Shown here in pieces: positions 54,943 through 64,000 of a stretch of DNA of 64,000 nt. Numbering within the stretch: the first letter of the stretch is position 1; every line of letters begins with the position of its first letter. Source of the stretch: Viola odorata (Eukaryota > Streptophyta > Magnoliopsida > Malpighiales > Violaceae); the NCBI GenBank assembly GCA_963691705.1, contig OY829538.1, positions 17,696,443-17,760,442 of the forward strand, written 5' to 3'. Position numbers and translations under genes: made by a program. The notes beneath the pieces were generated by a model that saw only the letters and a list, made by a program, of their open reading frames with translations, searched no databases and was not told the origin of the DNA.

Positions 54943-56394
54943 AGATATAATTTTTTGTTCTGTGTTAAGAAACTATACATTGTCATTTAGTTTCAAATCA
55001 TCAAATAATTATGTCTCATGGATTTATAAATCACCCATGAGAGTATATATTGTATTATTAATATTTAATAAAATGAAAGGTTCATGGTTTACGGCATGGT
55101 TTTAGTCTCCAACAACAAGAAAAGTACATATTCATTATTTAAATAAAGTAGTATTTAAATAAATAATATGACTAATCTTTTGGCATTAAATGGACAGCAA
55201 TGCAACTATTCATAATTTCTCGATCTACAATGTGATACTCCAAACAAAAAATAATAATAATAGGCAAAAAAAAATTAACAATTTGGATAATTTCTCTACC
55301 TATTAAATAAATAAATAAGTGAATTAAAAAATAAGTAACTTGACAAATAACTAAATTAAATAAATAAGTAAATTGAACAAAAAAATCAACAATTTTCAAA
55401 TTTCAGATTTTAGATACCTATTAAATAAATTAGAAATTAAATACTTTATTCCTAAATAAATAATTAGATAAATACAAATTTATCCAATCAACTAACTAAA
55501 CAAATCAGAATTTACCCAAACAACTAATTAAATAAATAGTAATTTAAATTAAACCAATTATTTACCCAATAATAATTATCCGGGTGTGTGGCAGTCGGCT
55601 GTCGGAGTTTACCTAGTTGGGTGACCGATGGCAACTGGTGGGAGGTGGTGACGGAGAGAAAGTGTGAGAGAGAGAGAGGTGGGGAAGGTAAAGAAGAAAG
55701 AAAATGAGATGGGTGTAAGTAAACCTAGGATTCCGATGGAAAAGTCCGTCACAATGAGATGGGTTTACTACTGAAACGGTGCATTGCACTGCTTTCCGAC
55801 TGCACATTCCGCCGAAAAAATAAATTTTATTTTTTAAAATAGAAAAATATCAAGCATGTGAACTTTCTTAGATTTCAACGGACACATCCATTGAAAATAC
55901 TCAGGTATTTCGACCGATAGCTCTGTCAAAAATGTATGCGCTTTTTCGACGGTGATGTCCATCGAAATCTAAGAACATTTTTGACCCCAAGCGCGGTCGA
56001 AACTCTTTCGACGCCCATTTTGGTCGAAATGGTCATGCACTAAGTTGGAGCCAACATCATTTCATTTGCGCCCCATTTAACGCGTAAATGTTTACGACCG
56101 AATAAACTATAGAAAGTGTTTCGACTGCCATTTCGGTCGAAAACCTCGTTGGCGCCCCATTTAGAGCGTAAACTTTTCGACCGAGTAAGCCGTTGAAACA
56201 TTTTCGACAGTTTGTTCGGTCGGAAACCTTACGCGGTAAGTTGGGGTGCCAATATTTATTGGTTGGAACCCAAATATTTCGACTAGGAGTCCGTCGAAAT
56301 ACGTTATTGACAAAACTGACAGTCAAAATTGAGGTCATTTGGTCGATAACAATTGAGTGCATGCGTTTTTTGACTTATTAAAAAAATTATAGTG
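54943..56394 (-). other. CACTA 5' noncoding and subterminal repeat region
   Basis: 54943-55620 is AT-rich and matches 32100-32560 of the other CACTA. 55640-55720 has a GAGAG tract and GGTGGTGACGG. 55850-56390 carries about a dozen TTTCGAC/GTCGAAA words in both orientations (for example 55876, 55946, 55999, 56121, 56203, 56276), the transposase-binding-like array. TTATAGTG at 56387-56394 is the candidate terminus. Similar words continue to about 56440. Confidence 0.65.
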
Positions 56395-56445
56395 TTTGAC
56401 AGCCTAGCTGTTAAAAATCCTTCGCTAAATTCCAACGGACAGGGT

Positions 56446-57160
56446 CTATGAGATGGAGATTACAAAGGATAAGAGTGTTGGACAATTTTTCTATTCTTAT
56501 TAGGCTTATGCTGAGAAGGTTTTACAACAGTTCAACATGACTACTGTTAAGTCTATGAGCATCCTGTTTACTACTCATTTCAAGTTATCTGCAGACATGT
56601 CACCGAAGAAAGATGAAGAGATGGAGTAGATGTCTAGTGTTCCATATTCGAGTGCTATTGTTAGCATAATGTATGTTATGGTTTGCACTAAAACTGATAT
56701 TTCACATGCAGTTAGTGTTGTTAGTATATACATAGCGTGTCATGGGAAATAACACTTGTTGGCTGTGAAATGGATACTTAAGTATCTAAGAGGTACTTAG
56801 ATGTTGGTCTGAGATTTGAAAAAGCCAAGATGGGTGATTCAGTTGTGGGCTATGTGGATTCAGATTATGTAGGGGAATTGGATAGAAGGAGGTCTTTGAT
56901 AGGTTATTTGTTCACTCTTTCTAGTAGTGTCATTAGTTGGAAGGCATTATTGCAGGATACAATTGCTTTGTCTACTACAGAGACTGAGTACATGGCTACG
57001 GCAAAAGCATTGAAAGAAGTTTTATGGTTATAGGTGTTGGTGTGTGATCTTGGCTTGGCTGCATGCAAAACATTGGTGTTTTGTGATAGCCAAAGTGCAA
57101 TAGATTTTAGAAAGAACCAAATGTACCATGAGCGTACAAAACACATTGACTGGCTGCCGA
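56446..57160 (+). pseudogene. copia RT end and RNase H fragment
   Basis: Reads EMEITKDKSVGQFF, AEKVLQQFNM, HFKLSADMSPKKDEE, SVPYSSAIVSIMYVMVCTKTDISHAVS and LLAVKWILKYLRGT. After a frameshift comes GYVDSDYVGELDRRRSLIGYLFTLSSSVISWKA (first RNase H Asp), ALSTTETEYMATAKALKE (Glu) and FCDSQSAIDF (Asp). This is the copia RNase H order. Several stops. The fragment lacks everything upstream and ends at the neighbouring LTR, so it is an orphan scrap. Confidence 0.88.
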
Positions 57161-57164
57161 ACCT

Positions 57165-57633
57165 GTCAAAAATAAATATAGTTTACAACTCGCTACTAAG
57201 AACAGGTGAATTGTAGATAACAGTAGGAGGATCGATCCACAGGGAGCTATGCCGTAATTTTTGTGTGAACTTGTAATAAACAAATAACACTTAGGTAGAA
57301 TTTGGGGGTTTGTGATAAAACTAAAACTGAAAAGTAAGTAGAGTGAGTAGTTATCTTGGCCAAGAATAATGCTCTTGGTCAAGACGACAGAATCAATATG
57401 AGAGATCAGATAAGATAGAGATTCTTAGTAGAGGTTGGCTAGCAATGAGATATGAGTTCGGCCGTGTGGTTTGAATCCCTCTCTCTGAGACTATCAATAG
57501 ACTCTCTGAATCTCATTGCTAGCCATTCTCTGTTTCCAAGAATCTCCAAGAATCTTTGAAAAGAAGCAATAGCATACCATTCAGAAATACAAGAGATTAA
57601 GTGGTAAAACCCACTAAAATTAGAGCTCAATCA
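57165..57633 (-). repeat. Athila-like 3' LTR, truncated
   Basis: The right edge TCAATCA (57627-57633) gives U3 start TGATTGAGC on the minus strand, directly next to a polypurine tract. It has paired decamers CTTGGCCAAG (57355-57364) and CTTGGTCAAG (57374-57383), and the AGGAGGATCGATCCACAGGGA motif near 57222 that recurs in the other relics. A perfect long inverted match GGCTAGCAATGAGAT / ATCTCATTGCTAGCC (57438 and 57508) can form a hairpin. The left edge is approximate. Confidence 0.65.
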
Positions 57634-57649
57634 AATCCCCCCACACTTA
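57634..57649 (-). promoter_or_regulatory. Polypurine tract of the minus-strand Athila-like element
   Basis: On the minus strand TAAGTGTGGGGGGATT, directly before the LTR start TGATTG. It is followed on the interior side by GGGCAAGCATC, the same wording as at 6288-6297 in the 247-7605 element. Confidence 0.8.
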
Positions 57650-58586
57650 TGTTGATGCTTGCCCTGAAGCATACTGACTCTAAAACAAAACAATACACAT
57701 AGAAAAGTAGGAATCAAAGCACTCTTGTAGTCAGCACCCATCCATCACACAGAAGCATCAAAAACTTTAATCCACAACTCCAAAATCGTATTATTAAGGC
57801 CTAACCAATACCCCAAACATCTTGAATGTACACTGTCACAATTTTAGTGCTCTATGACAAACTCATACAAACTAGAATTCAACCAACTGTTAAACCTTCG
57901 TTGACTTCCTGTTTCACCTACACTGCTTGCATTTTTAGAATTTTTGAGCCTTTCCTTTTTATCAGCAATTCACAAGAATCTTAGATTCTTTTGGGTAGTT
58001 TCCTGAATGTTCTCACTTATTGAGGCAAGAACACCAGGATGAGTGTTTATTTTTTTTAAGTTACTGCAAAATTTTTGTTCTTTTAACGGGGTAGTTCTCT
58101 GGATATTCCTGCTTAGTGAGGCAAGAATACCAGAGCCTTTACAAGCATTTATTCTATTCAAGGGTTTGTCTGATGGTTGCATGGCAATTCTATGTGTCAA
58201 GGATTTGCAAGGTGAGATAAAACAGTAGTGAATATTTGGTTTGCAGATTTTAGTGTTGAGCACCAAAATCATGAATCTGTGCACATAAGGGATGTTTAAA
58301 GAGTACCAGAAGTCGTACTCTTATAGGTATTGGATATGTTAACCCAATTAATTGCCTTAGTAATATGGTATGGAGTTGTAAAATGAAGCATTCTTGCTAC
58401 TTGTGTGAATGGACAAAATGTTCAACAACAAGATGGATTCTGATTCCTAAAAACAACACAGAACATGCATTCTATCTAGAAACACAAAAAATCAAAAGAA
58501 AATCACGCAGAATTTTTTTAAACAGACCTAAAAATTACCAAAAATCATGCAAAATAATTAAAATATTCAAAAACAAGTAGAGGTCC
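57650..58586 (-). other. Interior of the minus-strand Athila-like element, no gene
   Basis: AT-rich with short frames only. A GAATGTTCTCACTTATTGAGGCAAGAACACCAG segment (58005) recurs as GATATTCCTGCTTAGTGAGGCAAGAATACCAG (58101), an internal repeat about 96 bp apart. The element is cut at 58586 by the Ogre-like LTR. Confidence 0.45.
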
Positions 58587-59426
58587 TGTTGCTACCCGCA
58601 TTTTGACTTACGTGACAACTTTTTTTTTCCGTATCTTTTATTGCTTGTCACGTTTAAAAGCCCGTTTACGTCAAATTTCAGTCAATTTTTGATCGTGGGC
58701 TTTTTGTTTAATATTTCGCTTCATTTCGCGTTATTTTAGTTTTTTCGCCTTTTTACATCATTCGAACTGTTATCAGGTTCCGGACGAGCTTTTAAGCCTT
58801 AAATAAAATATTTCCATTTAGGGAGTTGAGTTCGAATTTTCGTTCGCATCATTTCGTCCCTTATATTTTATTACATGTCATAGTTGTTTTCGTTCGGATT
58901 TATTATCGCTTTGTAGCCAGACCCCTATTAGGCCCGAACGAGCCTTTTAGACTTTAAATAAAATATTTCCATTTAGAGAGTTGAGTGCGTATTTTTGTTC
59001 ACGTCATGTTATTCCTTGCATTTTATTACGTATCGTAGTCATTTTTGTTCGAATTTATTATCAGTTTTTACGAGATTTCTCGTACTGATTGTTCGAACTA
59101 ATTAATTAAGCATTAAGCATTTTCCACCTCACTTTGATCACAGCCGTTGGATCAATATACTTTGACTCAAGTATGCACATCCAACAGTCCAAACTCATTT
59201 TCATCATTATCTTTCCCTTGTCCGCGAGCCTTAAATGCAAAAAACTCAAGTTTTTGCACATGCCCGTCACTTCCTTTCCCATCGGCAGAAGCTTCCATCA
59301 ATGCCCGACCACTTGCTCAAACTTGCTCACCACTCTGGCCACTGTTCATCCTCACTCTCCCTTAGTCCTCACGTCCGCGATGCTCACTCTTGCCGTGGCC
59401 TCCAAGTCCACTCGCGGCTGCCTTGC

Positions 59427-59436
59427 CTATAAATAG
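59427..59436 (+). promoter_or_regulatory. LTR TATA box
   Basis: CTATAAATAG, a strong plant TATA match, about 840 bp into the LTR. Transcription would start near 59460 in the ACCAAAATCTCC region and give a long R-U5 leader. Confidence 0.6.
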
Positions 59437-61161
59437 CATGCTTCCAGCAACGAATCAAGGACACCAAAATCTCCTCTCAATCTCCATTCCTTGCTCATCC
59501 TTCTTGGCCCTTAGCTCTCCCGGCGAGGTAACTCTCTCTCTCTCTTGCTAGCTCTTCTCTTTTGAATTTTTGTTCATGGCCTTAATCAACTCGTAAATTG
59601 CTAAAACTTGCTTCTCTTGCTTTGTTTTCATGCCAATTTCATTACTCTAGCTCTAATTTAATTGTATAGTATCTTAGTTAATTAATGGCCTAATTACTGA
59701 TTAATGCATATGTTTTTGCTTGTTAAATCAGTCCACTGTTTTGGTCAAAATTTGTGAGCTGTTTTGCTTGGCTTGAGCTACTGTTACGCTACTATAATTA
59801 TTGGCACTGTTTTGGGTGTGTTTTATTGATTTGGTTGTGCTTTGGTCGCCGGCGACGTGAAGAAGAAGAAAGGAAGAAGAAGGTAAGGCTGGGTGGAAAA
59901 CATAAGGAAAGAAAGGTGAAGGGCTTGGATTAATTCCAAGCCCTTTTTCCATATCCAAAAATCAACCAAGGCCCGACCCATTTCAATTTCGGATGCATAA
60001 CTTGTTTATTTAATTTTCCGCAAATGCTCACATGCTTCGTATGCGATATGTTTATTTTATTTTCGTGTTTTAAATATCGTATGAATTGTTTATATGTTCA
60101 TATGCAATAAATTGTTTACTTTATGCTATGTTGATTTTTTTGTATGACTTCTCGTATACAATATTTGTTTAATTGTTATCGTGTTTAATTATTGCATGTT
60201 TCATATGATGTGTTGTTTACTTTATGCCATGATAATTTCGAAAGGAATTATTTGTATGCTCACATGACGATTTGCTTTGTTTATGCCATGTTTAATTATC
60301 GTAAAATTATTCGTATGCTCACATGCATATAATTTGTTTATTTTTATTCGTATAATTCTCGTATGCTTTTTTTTGTAATTATGCCATGTAAAATCATATG
60401 AAATGATCGTATGCTCTTTTTTGTAATTATGCCATGTTTAAATTGTATTAAATATTCGCATGCATTTTTTTACAATTATGCCGTGTTTAAATCGTATGAA
60501 ATATTTGTATGCTATTTTCGTAATTTGTGCCGTGACTAATTGTCGTAAATTATCCGTATACAATGAATGAAATAATTTGTTTACTTGTTTGCCATGTGTA
60601 TTTAATTAATTGCTTGTTTGTTAGAAATTAATTAAATGTTCGTATGTACTTTTATTATTATTTATTATTTTTTAAACTATTACTAACACTCTCGCTTTGT
60701 AGGGTAAAATTTCAGTTCACGCAACGCAAGTACGCTTTCTACCCCTCTTTTATTTTATTCAATATTTTCTGCAAATATTATTCGTATGCTTGTTTATTTA
60801 GAAATATTAAACTAGAACTCGTACATTCGTATGCATGACTTTTAAAAATCGTTGAAAATACCCGCATGCACAACCTGTTTAAAAGACTCGCTTTTTATGC
60901 CATGAAATTAATTGTTATGCATTGATACATGTGTATGGTGGCTTCGATTCCACGCGGTTTATTTGCATTCATTAAATTGGTATTTTGCTAGTTTTATCCA
61001 TGAAAGATCACGTAGTAATTAATTAATCATGCATGGCCCAATGATAAAAAGGGGGGAACGTTCGCTCTAGCATACGAACAAACGGTAACCCTGTCCTTCG
61101 GTCCCGATCAGAAATAACAATGTCCCGACAAAAAATGCTAAGATGTAACGTCACCTTGGAG

Positions 61162-61455
61162 GGCCCAATTTTCGTAACAGGATTTCGGTTGACGCTCTAT
61201 GATCATTTACCATGTAAATGATTGGAAAGTGGCCCATTTTTGTACGCGGGATTGGTTAACATGCTGCGATTATTTACTCATTTTCGTGTCAAAAATTGCT
61301 TAAGTAATCGAAAAGTGGCCCAATTTTTGTAATAGAATTTCGGTTGACGCTCTACGATCGTTTACCATGTAAATGATTGGAAAGTGGCCCGTTTTCATGC
61401 GAGGGATTGGTTGACATGCTGCGATTATTTACTCATTTTTGTGTCAAAAATTAAA
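61162..61455 (+). repeat. Tandem 155 bp repeat within the LTR
   Basis: GGCCCAATTTTCGTAACAGG at 61162 recurs as GGCCCAATTTTTGTAATAG at 61317. Each unit carries GATTTCGGTTGACGCTCTA-like text, AAATGATTGGAAAGTGGCCC and CATGCTGCGATTATTTACTC. The second unit ends shortly before AACACCTTCCC. Half-unit similarity (GGTTGACGCTC versus GGTTGACATGC) suggests older internal duplication. Confidence 0.85.
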
Positions 61456-61737
61456 CATAGTAAACACCTTCCCACTTTATACCTGTAACCTTTTTAAAGG
61501 ATGTGACTCGGGTGACTAACACCTTCCCGAGTCCATAATACGACCTCGAACCCTCGTTCTTTGGTTTAGACTCATGCCTTAGTTTTTTTAATTTTTATGC
61601 CATGACGCTTAGGTTCCTTAAACCTAGAAAATAAATAGGGTGGTGACTTCATTTGCATTATGCGAGACATCCATTTATGCTTAGCATTCGTCCCGAACCT
61701 GTTTACGGAAAAAAACGGAAAATGGGGTGCGACAGTT

Positions 61738-61755
61738 TGGCGACTTCACTAGGGA
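61738..61755 (+). promoter_or_regulatory. Primer-binding site, Ogre type
   Basis: TGGCGACTTCACTAGGGA, 3 bp after the LTR end GACA. Ogre-type elements carry a TGGCGACTCCRCTGGGGA-like site (tRNA-Arg is usually cited). Three or so changes. Confidence 0.75.
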
Positions 61756-62223
61756 TATTTAGGGTCGAAGCCGATTTTATGGTGTTTGTTTTTTTTATTC
61801 ATTCGCTTTATTGATTTGTTTTCGTGATTGCTATTTGATATATGCTTTGATCAATTTTTATACTCATGCATAGTGCTCTACACCCAAGGGACAATTACCA
61901 AATAGGCTTAGGAGGATAGTAGTGACGCCCTGGGACACGTGTTCTGGGTAGTGTTCACCAACCCCACTCGGACGAACACCTAAAATCAGTCAAAAGGTTG
62001 CTCGGTTCCGCAAGAAATCGGTTGACACTGGCCGACACTTTAGGGACCATTCTATGGTATCGTCCGGGAACTTTGCGGCCGTTAGAAATTAGTCGACATC
62101 AAAGCCTTACATATACATCATTTTATTTGTTAATAACTTCAATTATCCTATTTTTACGTTCTTATTTTTTCTCACATGTGAATAAAAAAACATAGTAAAA
62201 TAATTTATTCATTTTACTGACAC
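61756..62223 (+). other. Ogre-like leader
   Basis: No gene supported. It includes TAGTGACGCCCTGGGACACGTG and GAACACCTAAAATC wording. The stretch is consistent with the untranslated region between primer site and ORF1. Confidence 0.4.
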
Positions 62224-63449
62224 TTGAACTCTGTTTTTATTTTTCTCAGGACCCATTCTGTTGACACTTTGCTTTCACTTGACACTTTTGGTGGACGAAG
62301 TTTTGAGAACCAAGCAACACGAGGAGATGTGCTAAAACCTGGTTTCATCCCTGGCATCACGACCAAGGTCATGGTAGAGGCTACAAACTTTGACATAAAC
62401 AAGGTTAGGACGTTATGGAACAAATTGACCCAGAATGAGGATGCTCAGTTTGAATCTAGCTACGGGAAATTGTTGACAATGATCGATGTGAGGATCGATT
62501 GGGGTTGCATCCGGGTAGCCCTGAAATTCTGGGACCCCTGCTACCACTGCTTCTCTTTCGACGGAGGGGTGGATTTGACCCCTCCTTTAGAGGAATACTC
62601 CGCTTTGATATGCTTCTCCTCTCCCATTTCGACCATATATCAGAATGTCCGCCTTGATTCCTCTAGCGTCAAAGTTAGGCTTGATCATGAGTTGGGAATC
62701 ATCAATCGCGTAAGGGAAGGAGACTACGTGTGGTGTTGGTCAGACATCAAAAAATAGTTTCGAAAGTCCCAAGGGAAAAATGCTTAAAGATTCTACCCTT
62801 TGCGATAGTAGGACTCGTCTTGTTTCCTAAGAGGAAGGACGTGATTGATTTCGAGGCAGCCAATATTTTCTTCGAAATGGAGGCAAACATCATCAATCCT
62901 ACGGCGGCCATTCTGGCCGAGACCTTCCGTTCCTTAGACCTTTGCCAAAGAAAAGGGAAAGGAAAGCTTACCTGTTGCACACAATTACTGACCATATGGT
63001 TGATAAGTCACTTCAAGCAGACGCCCGATCAATCCTTGTTCTCGACGAACTACTTGGGATTGACCTTTTTTGCCAAAGTCATTGACGTAATGGCCGCCAA
63101 CATTTAGAAGATGGAGGATAAAGATGTTTGGGTCGACAAATTCGTGAACCTCTCAGAAGAGGACTTCAATTGGCATGCCAAGTGGCTACGAGTTGCCAAT
63201 CCCATAGTTTGTTGTGGACCTTTACCATGGGTTCCTTTGATTGGGGCTCGAGGATGCGTCCACTATTGTCCCGCGCTCGCATTGAGACAATTTTGCATCA
63301 TGCAAATAATCCCCGCAACATTTGGCATGACAGATTCAAGTCTACCACATACTACGGAGGATCTGAATCGTCTCCAATATGCTCATGATTGGACTCATCC
63401 CTATTGCCTCGAAGGGCACGTTGTCCCGACCTTACTGATGTTAGAATAA
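62224..63449 (+). pseudogene. Ogre-like ORF1 (DUF7745-like)
   Basis: 62224-62757 is open for 177 codons: a helix-rich start (KVRTLWNKLTQNEDAQFESSYGKLLTMIDV), then PTLEEYSAL-like text PPLEEYSALICF. A frameshift at the A6 run near 62750 leads to LPFAIVGLVLFPKRKDVIDFEAANIF, PTAAILAETFRSLDLCQRKGKGKLTCC and LLTIWLISHF. After a stop (63105) come FNWHAKWLR, VCCGPLPWVPLIGARGCVHYCPALALRQF. This is the pattern of the plant protein family DUF7745 found in Ogre ORF1 (LxFPxRxxxVD, CLPLLxxWLxxH, VPLxGxRGGINYxPxLAxRQ). Function unknown. Confidence 0.72.
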
Positions 63450-63485
63450 CCGCAGTGGAGGAAGAATCAGGCCAACGGTAATATT

Positions 63486-63905
63486 TTGCTCCACCCAGAA
63501 AACCACAAGCCTATGGAAGAAGAAGGCGAATCCCGCGTCAGCGAAGGACTTGGTGCCATGGCCCGCTCCCAGTTAGAAAATCAGCTGCACACAATAACAG
63601 GAGAGCGAGATCAGATTGCATTGGAAAGGGAGACCTTGAGGGTGGAAAAATTAGATCTAGAACTCAAGGTGTACGAATGGGAAAAGCTCCACAAAGACAA
63701 TGTCCAGATAGGCTTGGCAAACCAAACGTTGGCTTTCGACGACTTCAAGAAATGTTTGGACGGGGAAATCCGCAAGAGGGAAGCATCTAGTGCAGTGATC
63801 AAAGACAAAGACGTGGTGATAAAGGTTTTGACGACTCACACCGATGGGAAAACGAGTAAAACCGAACCTTGTAAGCCCGAGTGGGTGCCTTGGAGGCCGA
63901 AGTAG
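63486..63905 (+). pseudogene. Ogre-like ORF1 C-terminal coiled coil
   Basis: 139 codons in the phase of the previous part after a stop at 63447. Residues 30-110 are Lys/Glu/Leu-rich with heptad spacing (LENQLHTITGERDQIALERETLRVEKLDLELK), a predicted coiled coil. Ogre ORF1 proteins and gag N-termini often end in such a helix. The frame ends near 63905, and the last 95 bp of the window may lead on. Confidence 0.6.
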
Positions 63906-64000
63906 TAATGCAAAGAGGAGAGATGACATCGTTAGAATACTTTCGGAATAAGCAAATGGATCCCAGCTTCCAAGGTTGACGCCTTCAAAAGAAAAAGAAT

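Larger units (their letters stand above)
34648..56394 (-). mobile_element. CACTA (En/Spm) element with tnp2, multiply invaded
   Basis: Left candidate end CACTACAAAAATTCAC (34648). Right candidate end TTATAGTG (56394) has the inverse CACTATAA. The 3-bp flanks CTG and TTT do not match, so the ends are provisional. The minus strand holds a tnp2-type gene from 54942 to about 41967. TTTCGACGG-rich subterminal arrays lie at 41325-41760 and 55850-56390. The LINE at 34884-41309, the Athila-type block at 44504-52211 and an LTR-like insert at 52791-54161 are later or rearranged additions. Confidence 0.7.
58587..61734 (+). repeat. Ogre-like 5' LTR, 3148 bp
   Basis: Starts TGTTGCTACCCGCATTTTGAC and ends GGGGTGCGACA. 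A TATA box CTATAAATAG (59427-59436) is followed by a CT-rich leader and a possible splice donor GAGGTAACTC (59525). It includes a duplication of about 153 bp (58785 and 58938) and a duplicated 155 bp unit (61162 and 61317). A middle section (60000-60900) is dense in TCGTATGC words. Frames inside (for example 59134-59436) have no domain similarity. Confidence 0.85.
58587..64000 (+). mobile_element. Ogre-like (Tat branch) LTR retrotransposon, 5' part
   Basis: A 3.1 kb 5' LTR, a primer site TGGCGACTTCACTAGGGA and an ORF1 upstream of gag are the layout of Ogre-type giant elements, which carry an extra ORF before gag. The left target duplication would be GGTCC (58582-58586). The element runs past the right edge, so gag, pol and the 3' LTR are not visible. 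Confidence 0.82.

Noticed and set aside
55613..55807. Minus-strand 64-codon frame
   Set aside because: Pyrimidine-rich translation of the CACTA 5' GAGAG region; no similarity.
59134..59436. Plus-strand frames of up to 100 codons upstream of a TATA box
   Set aside because: Inside the Ogre-like LTR U3 region, no domain, and placed before the transcription start.

Overview
This 64 kb window looks like a repeat-saturated stretch of a flowering-plant (probably eudicot) nuclear genome. It is AT-rich and I find no convincing host gene, rRNA, tRNA, CRISPR array or organellar block. The families present are plant types: Athila-, Tat- and Ogre-like Ty3/gypsy elements, a chromovirus-like gypsy, Ty1/copia, two L1-type LINEs with zf-RVT domains, CACTA (En/Spm) transposons with plant-type transposases, and short hAT-type elements. 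Nearly every reading frame carries stops or frameshifts, so most coding entries are pseudogenes.

Layout. (1) 1-10607: a minus-strand Ty1/copia element whose 3' end lies left of the window. Its reverse transcriptase is split by a complete non-autonomous Athila-like LTR element (247-7605, plus strand, 5 bp target duplication ATCAT). That element itself contains an inverted LTR relic. (2) 10613-17649: an LTR relic of a second Athila-like family, split by a near-complete LINE (11397-17071, 14 bp target duplication). (3) 17650-18747: nothing recognised. (4) 18748-22990: an LTR scrap of the first family abutting a decayed plus-strand chromovirus-like gypsy. (5) 22994-27035: remains of a minus-strand Tat-like element with a U5-like LTR end, an antisense additional ORF with its own promoter, a tandem-repeat block and the integrase C-terminus. 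(6) 27170-29570: 5' LTR, leader and gag start of another minus-strand gypsy. (7) 29571-34647: a CACTA derivative with a Transposase_24-type gene, an embedded hAT, a (GA)n tract and an 805 bp direct duplication. (8) 34648 to about 56394: a second CACTA with a tnp2-type transposase on the minus strand. It is invaded by a 6.4 kb LINE (34884-41309, 16 bp target duplication) and by a 7.7 kb Athila-type pol element that carries a hAT insertion. Part of tnp2 is duplicated on both sides of the Athila block. (9) 56446-58586: copia RNase H scrap, then a minus-strand Athila-like 3' LTR and polypurine tract. (10) 58587-64000: 5' LTR, primer-binding site and first ORF of an Ogre-like element that runs off the right edge.

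The genes do not form a host pathway; they are successive generations of mobile elements, and the nesting gives a relative order of insertion. The least explained signal is a set of short quasi-palindromes (CCTAGGYCTAGG type in the 44.5-54.2 kb Athila block; CTTGSCCAAG type in the other Athila-like families). They recur in LTRs and internal regions of the same element and are not accounted for by any domain I recognise.
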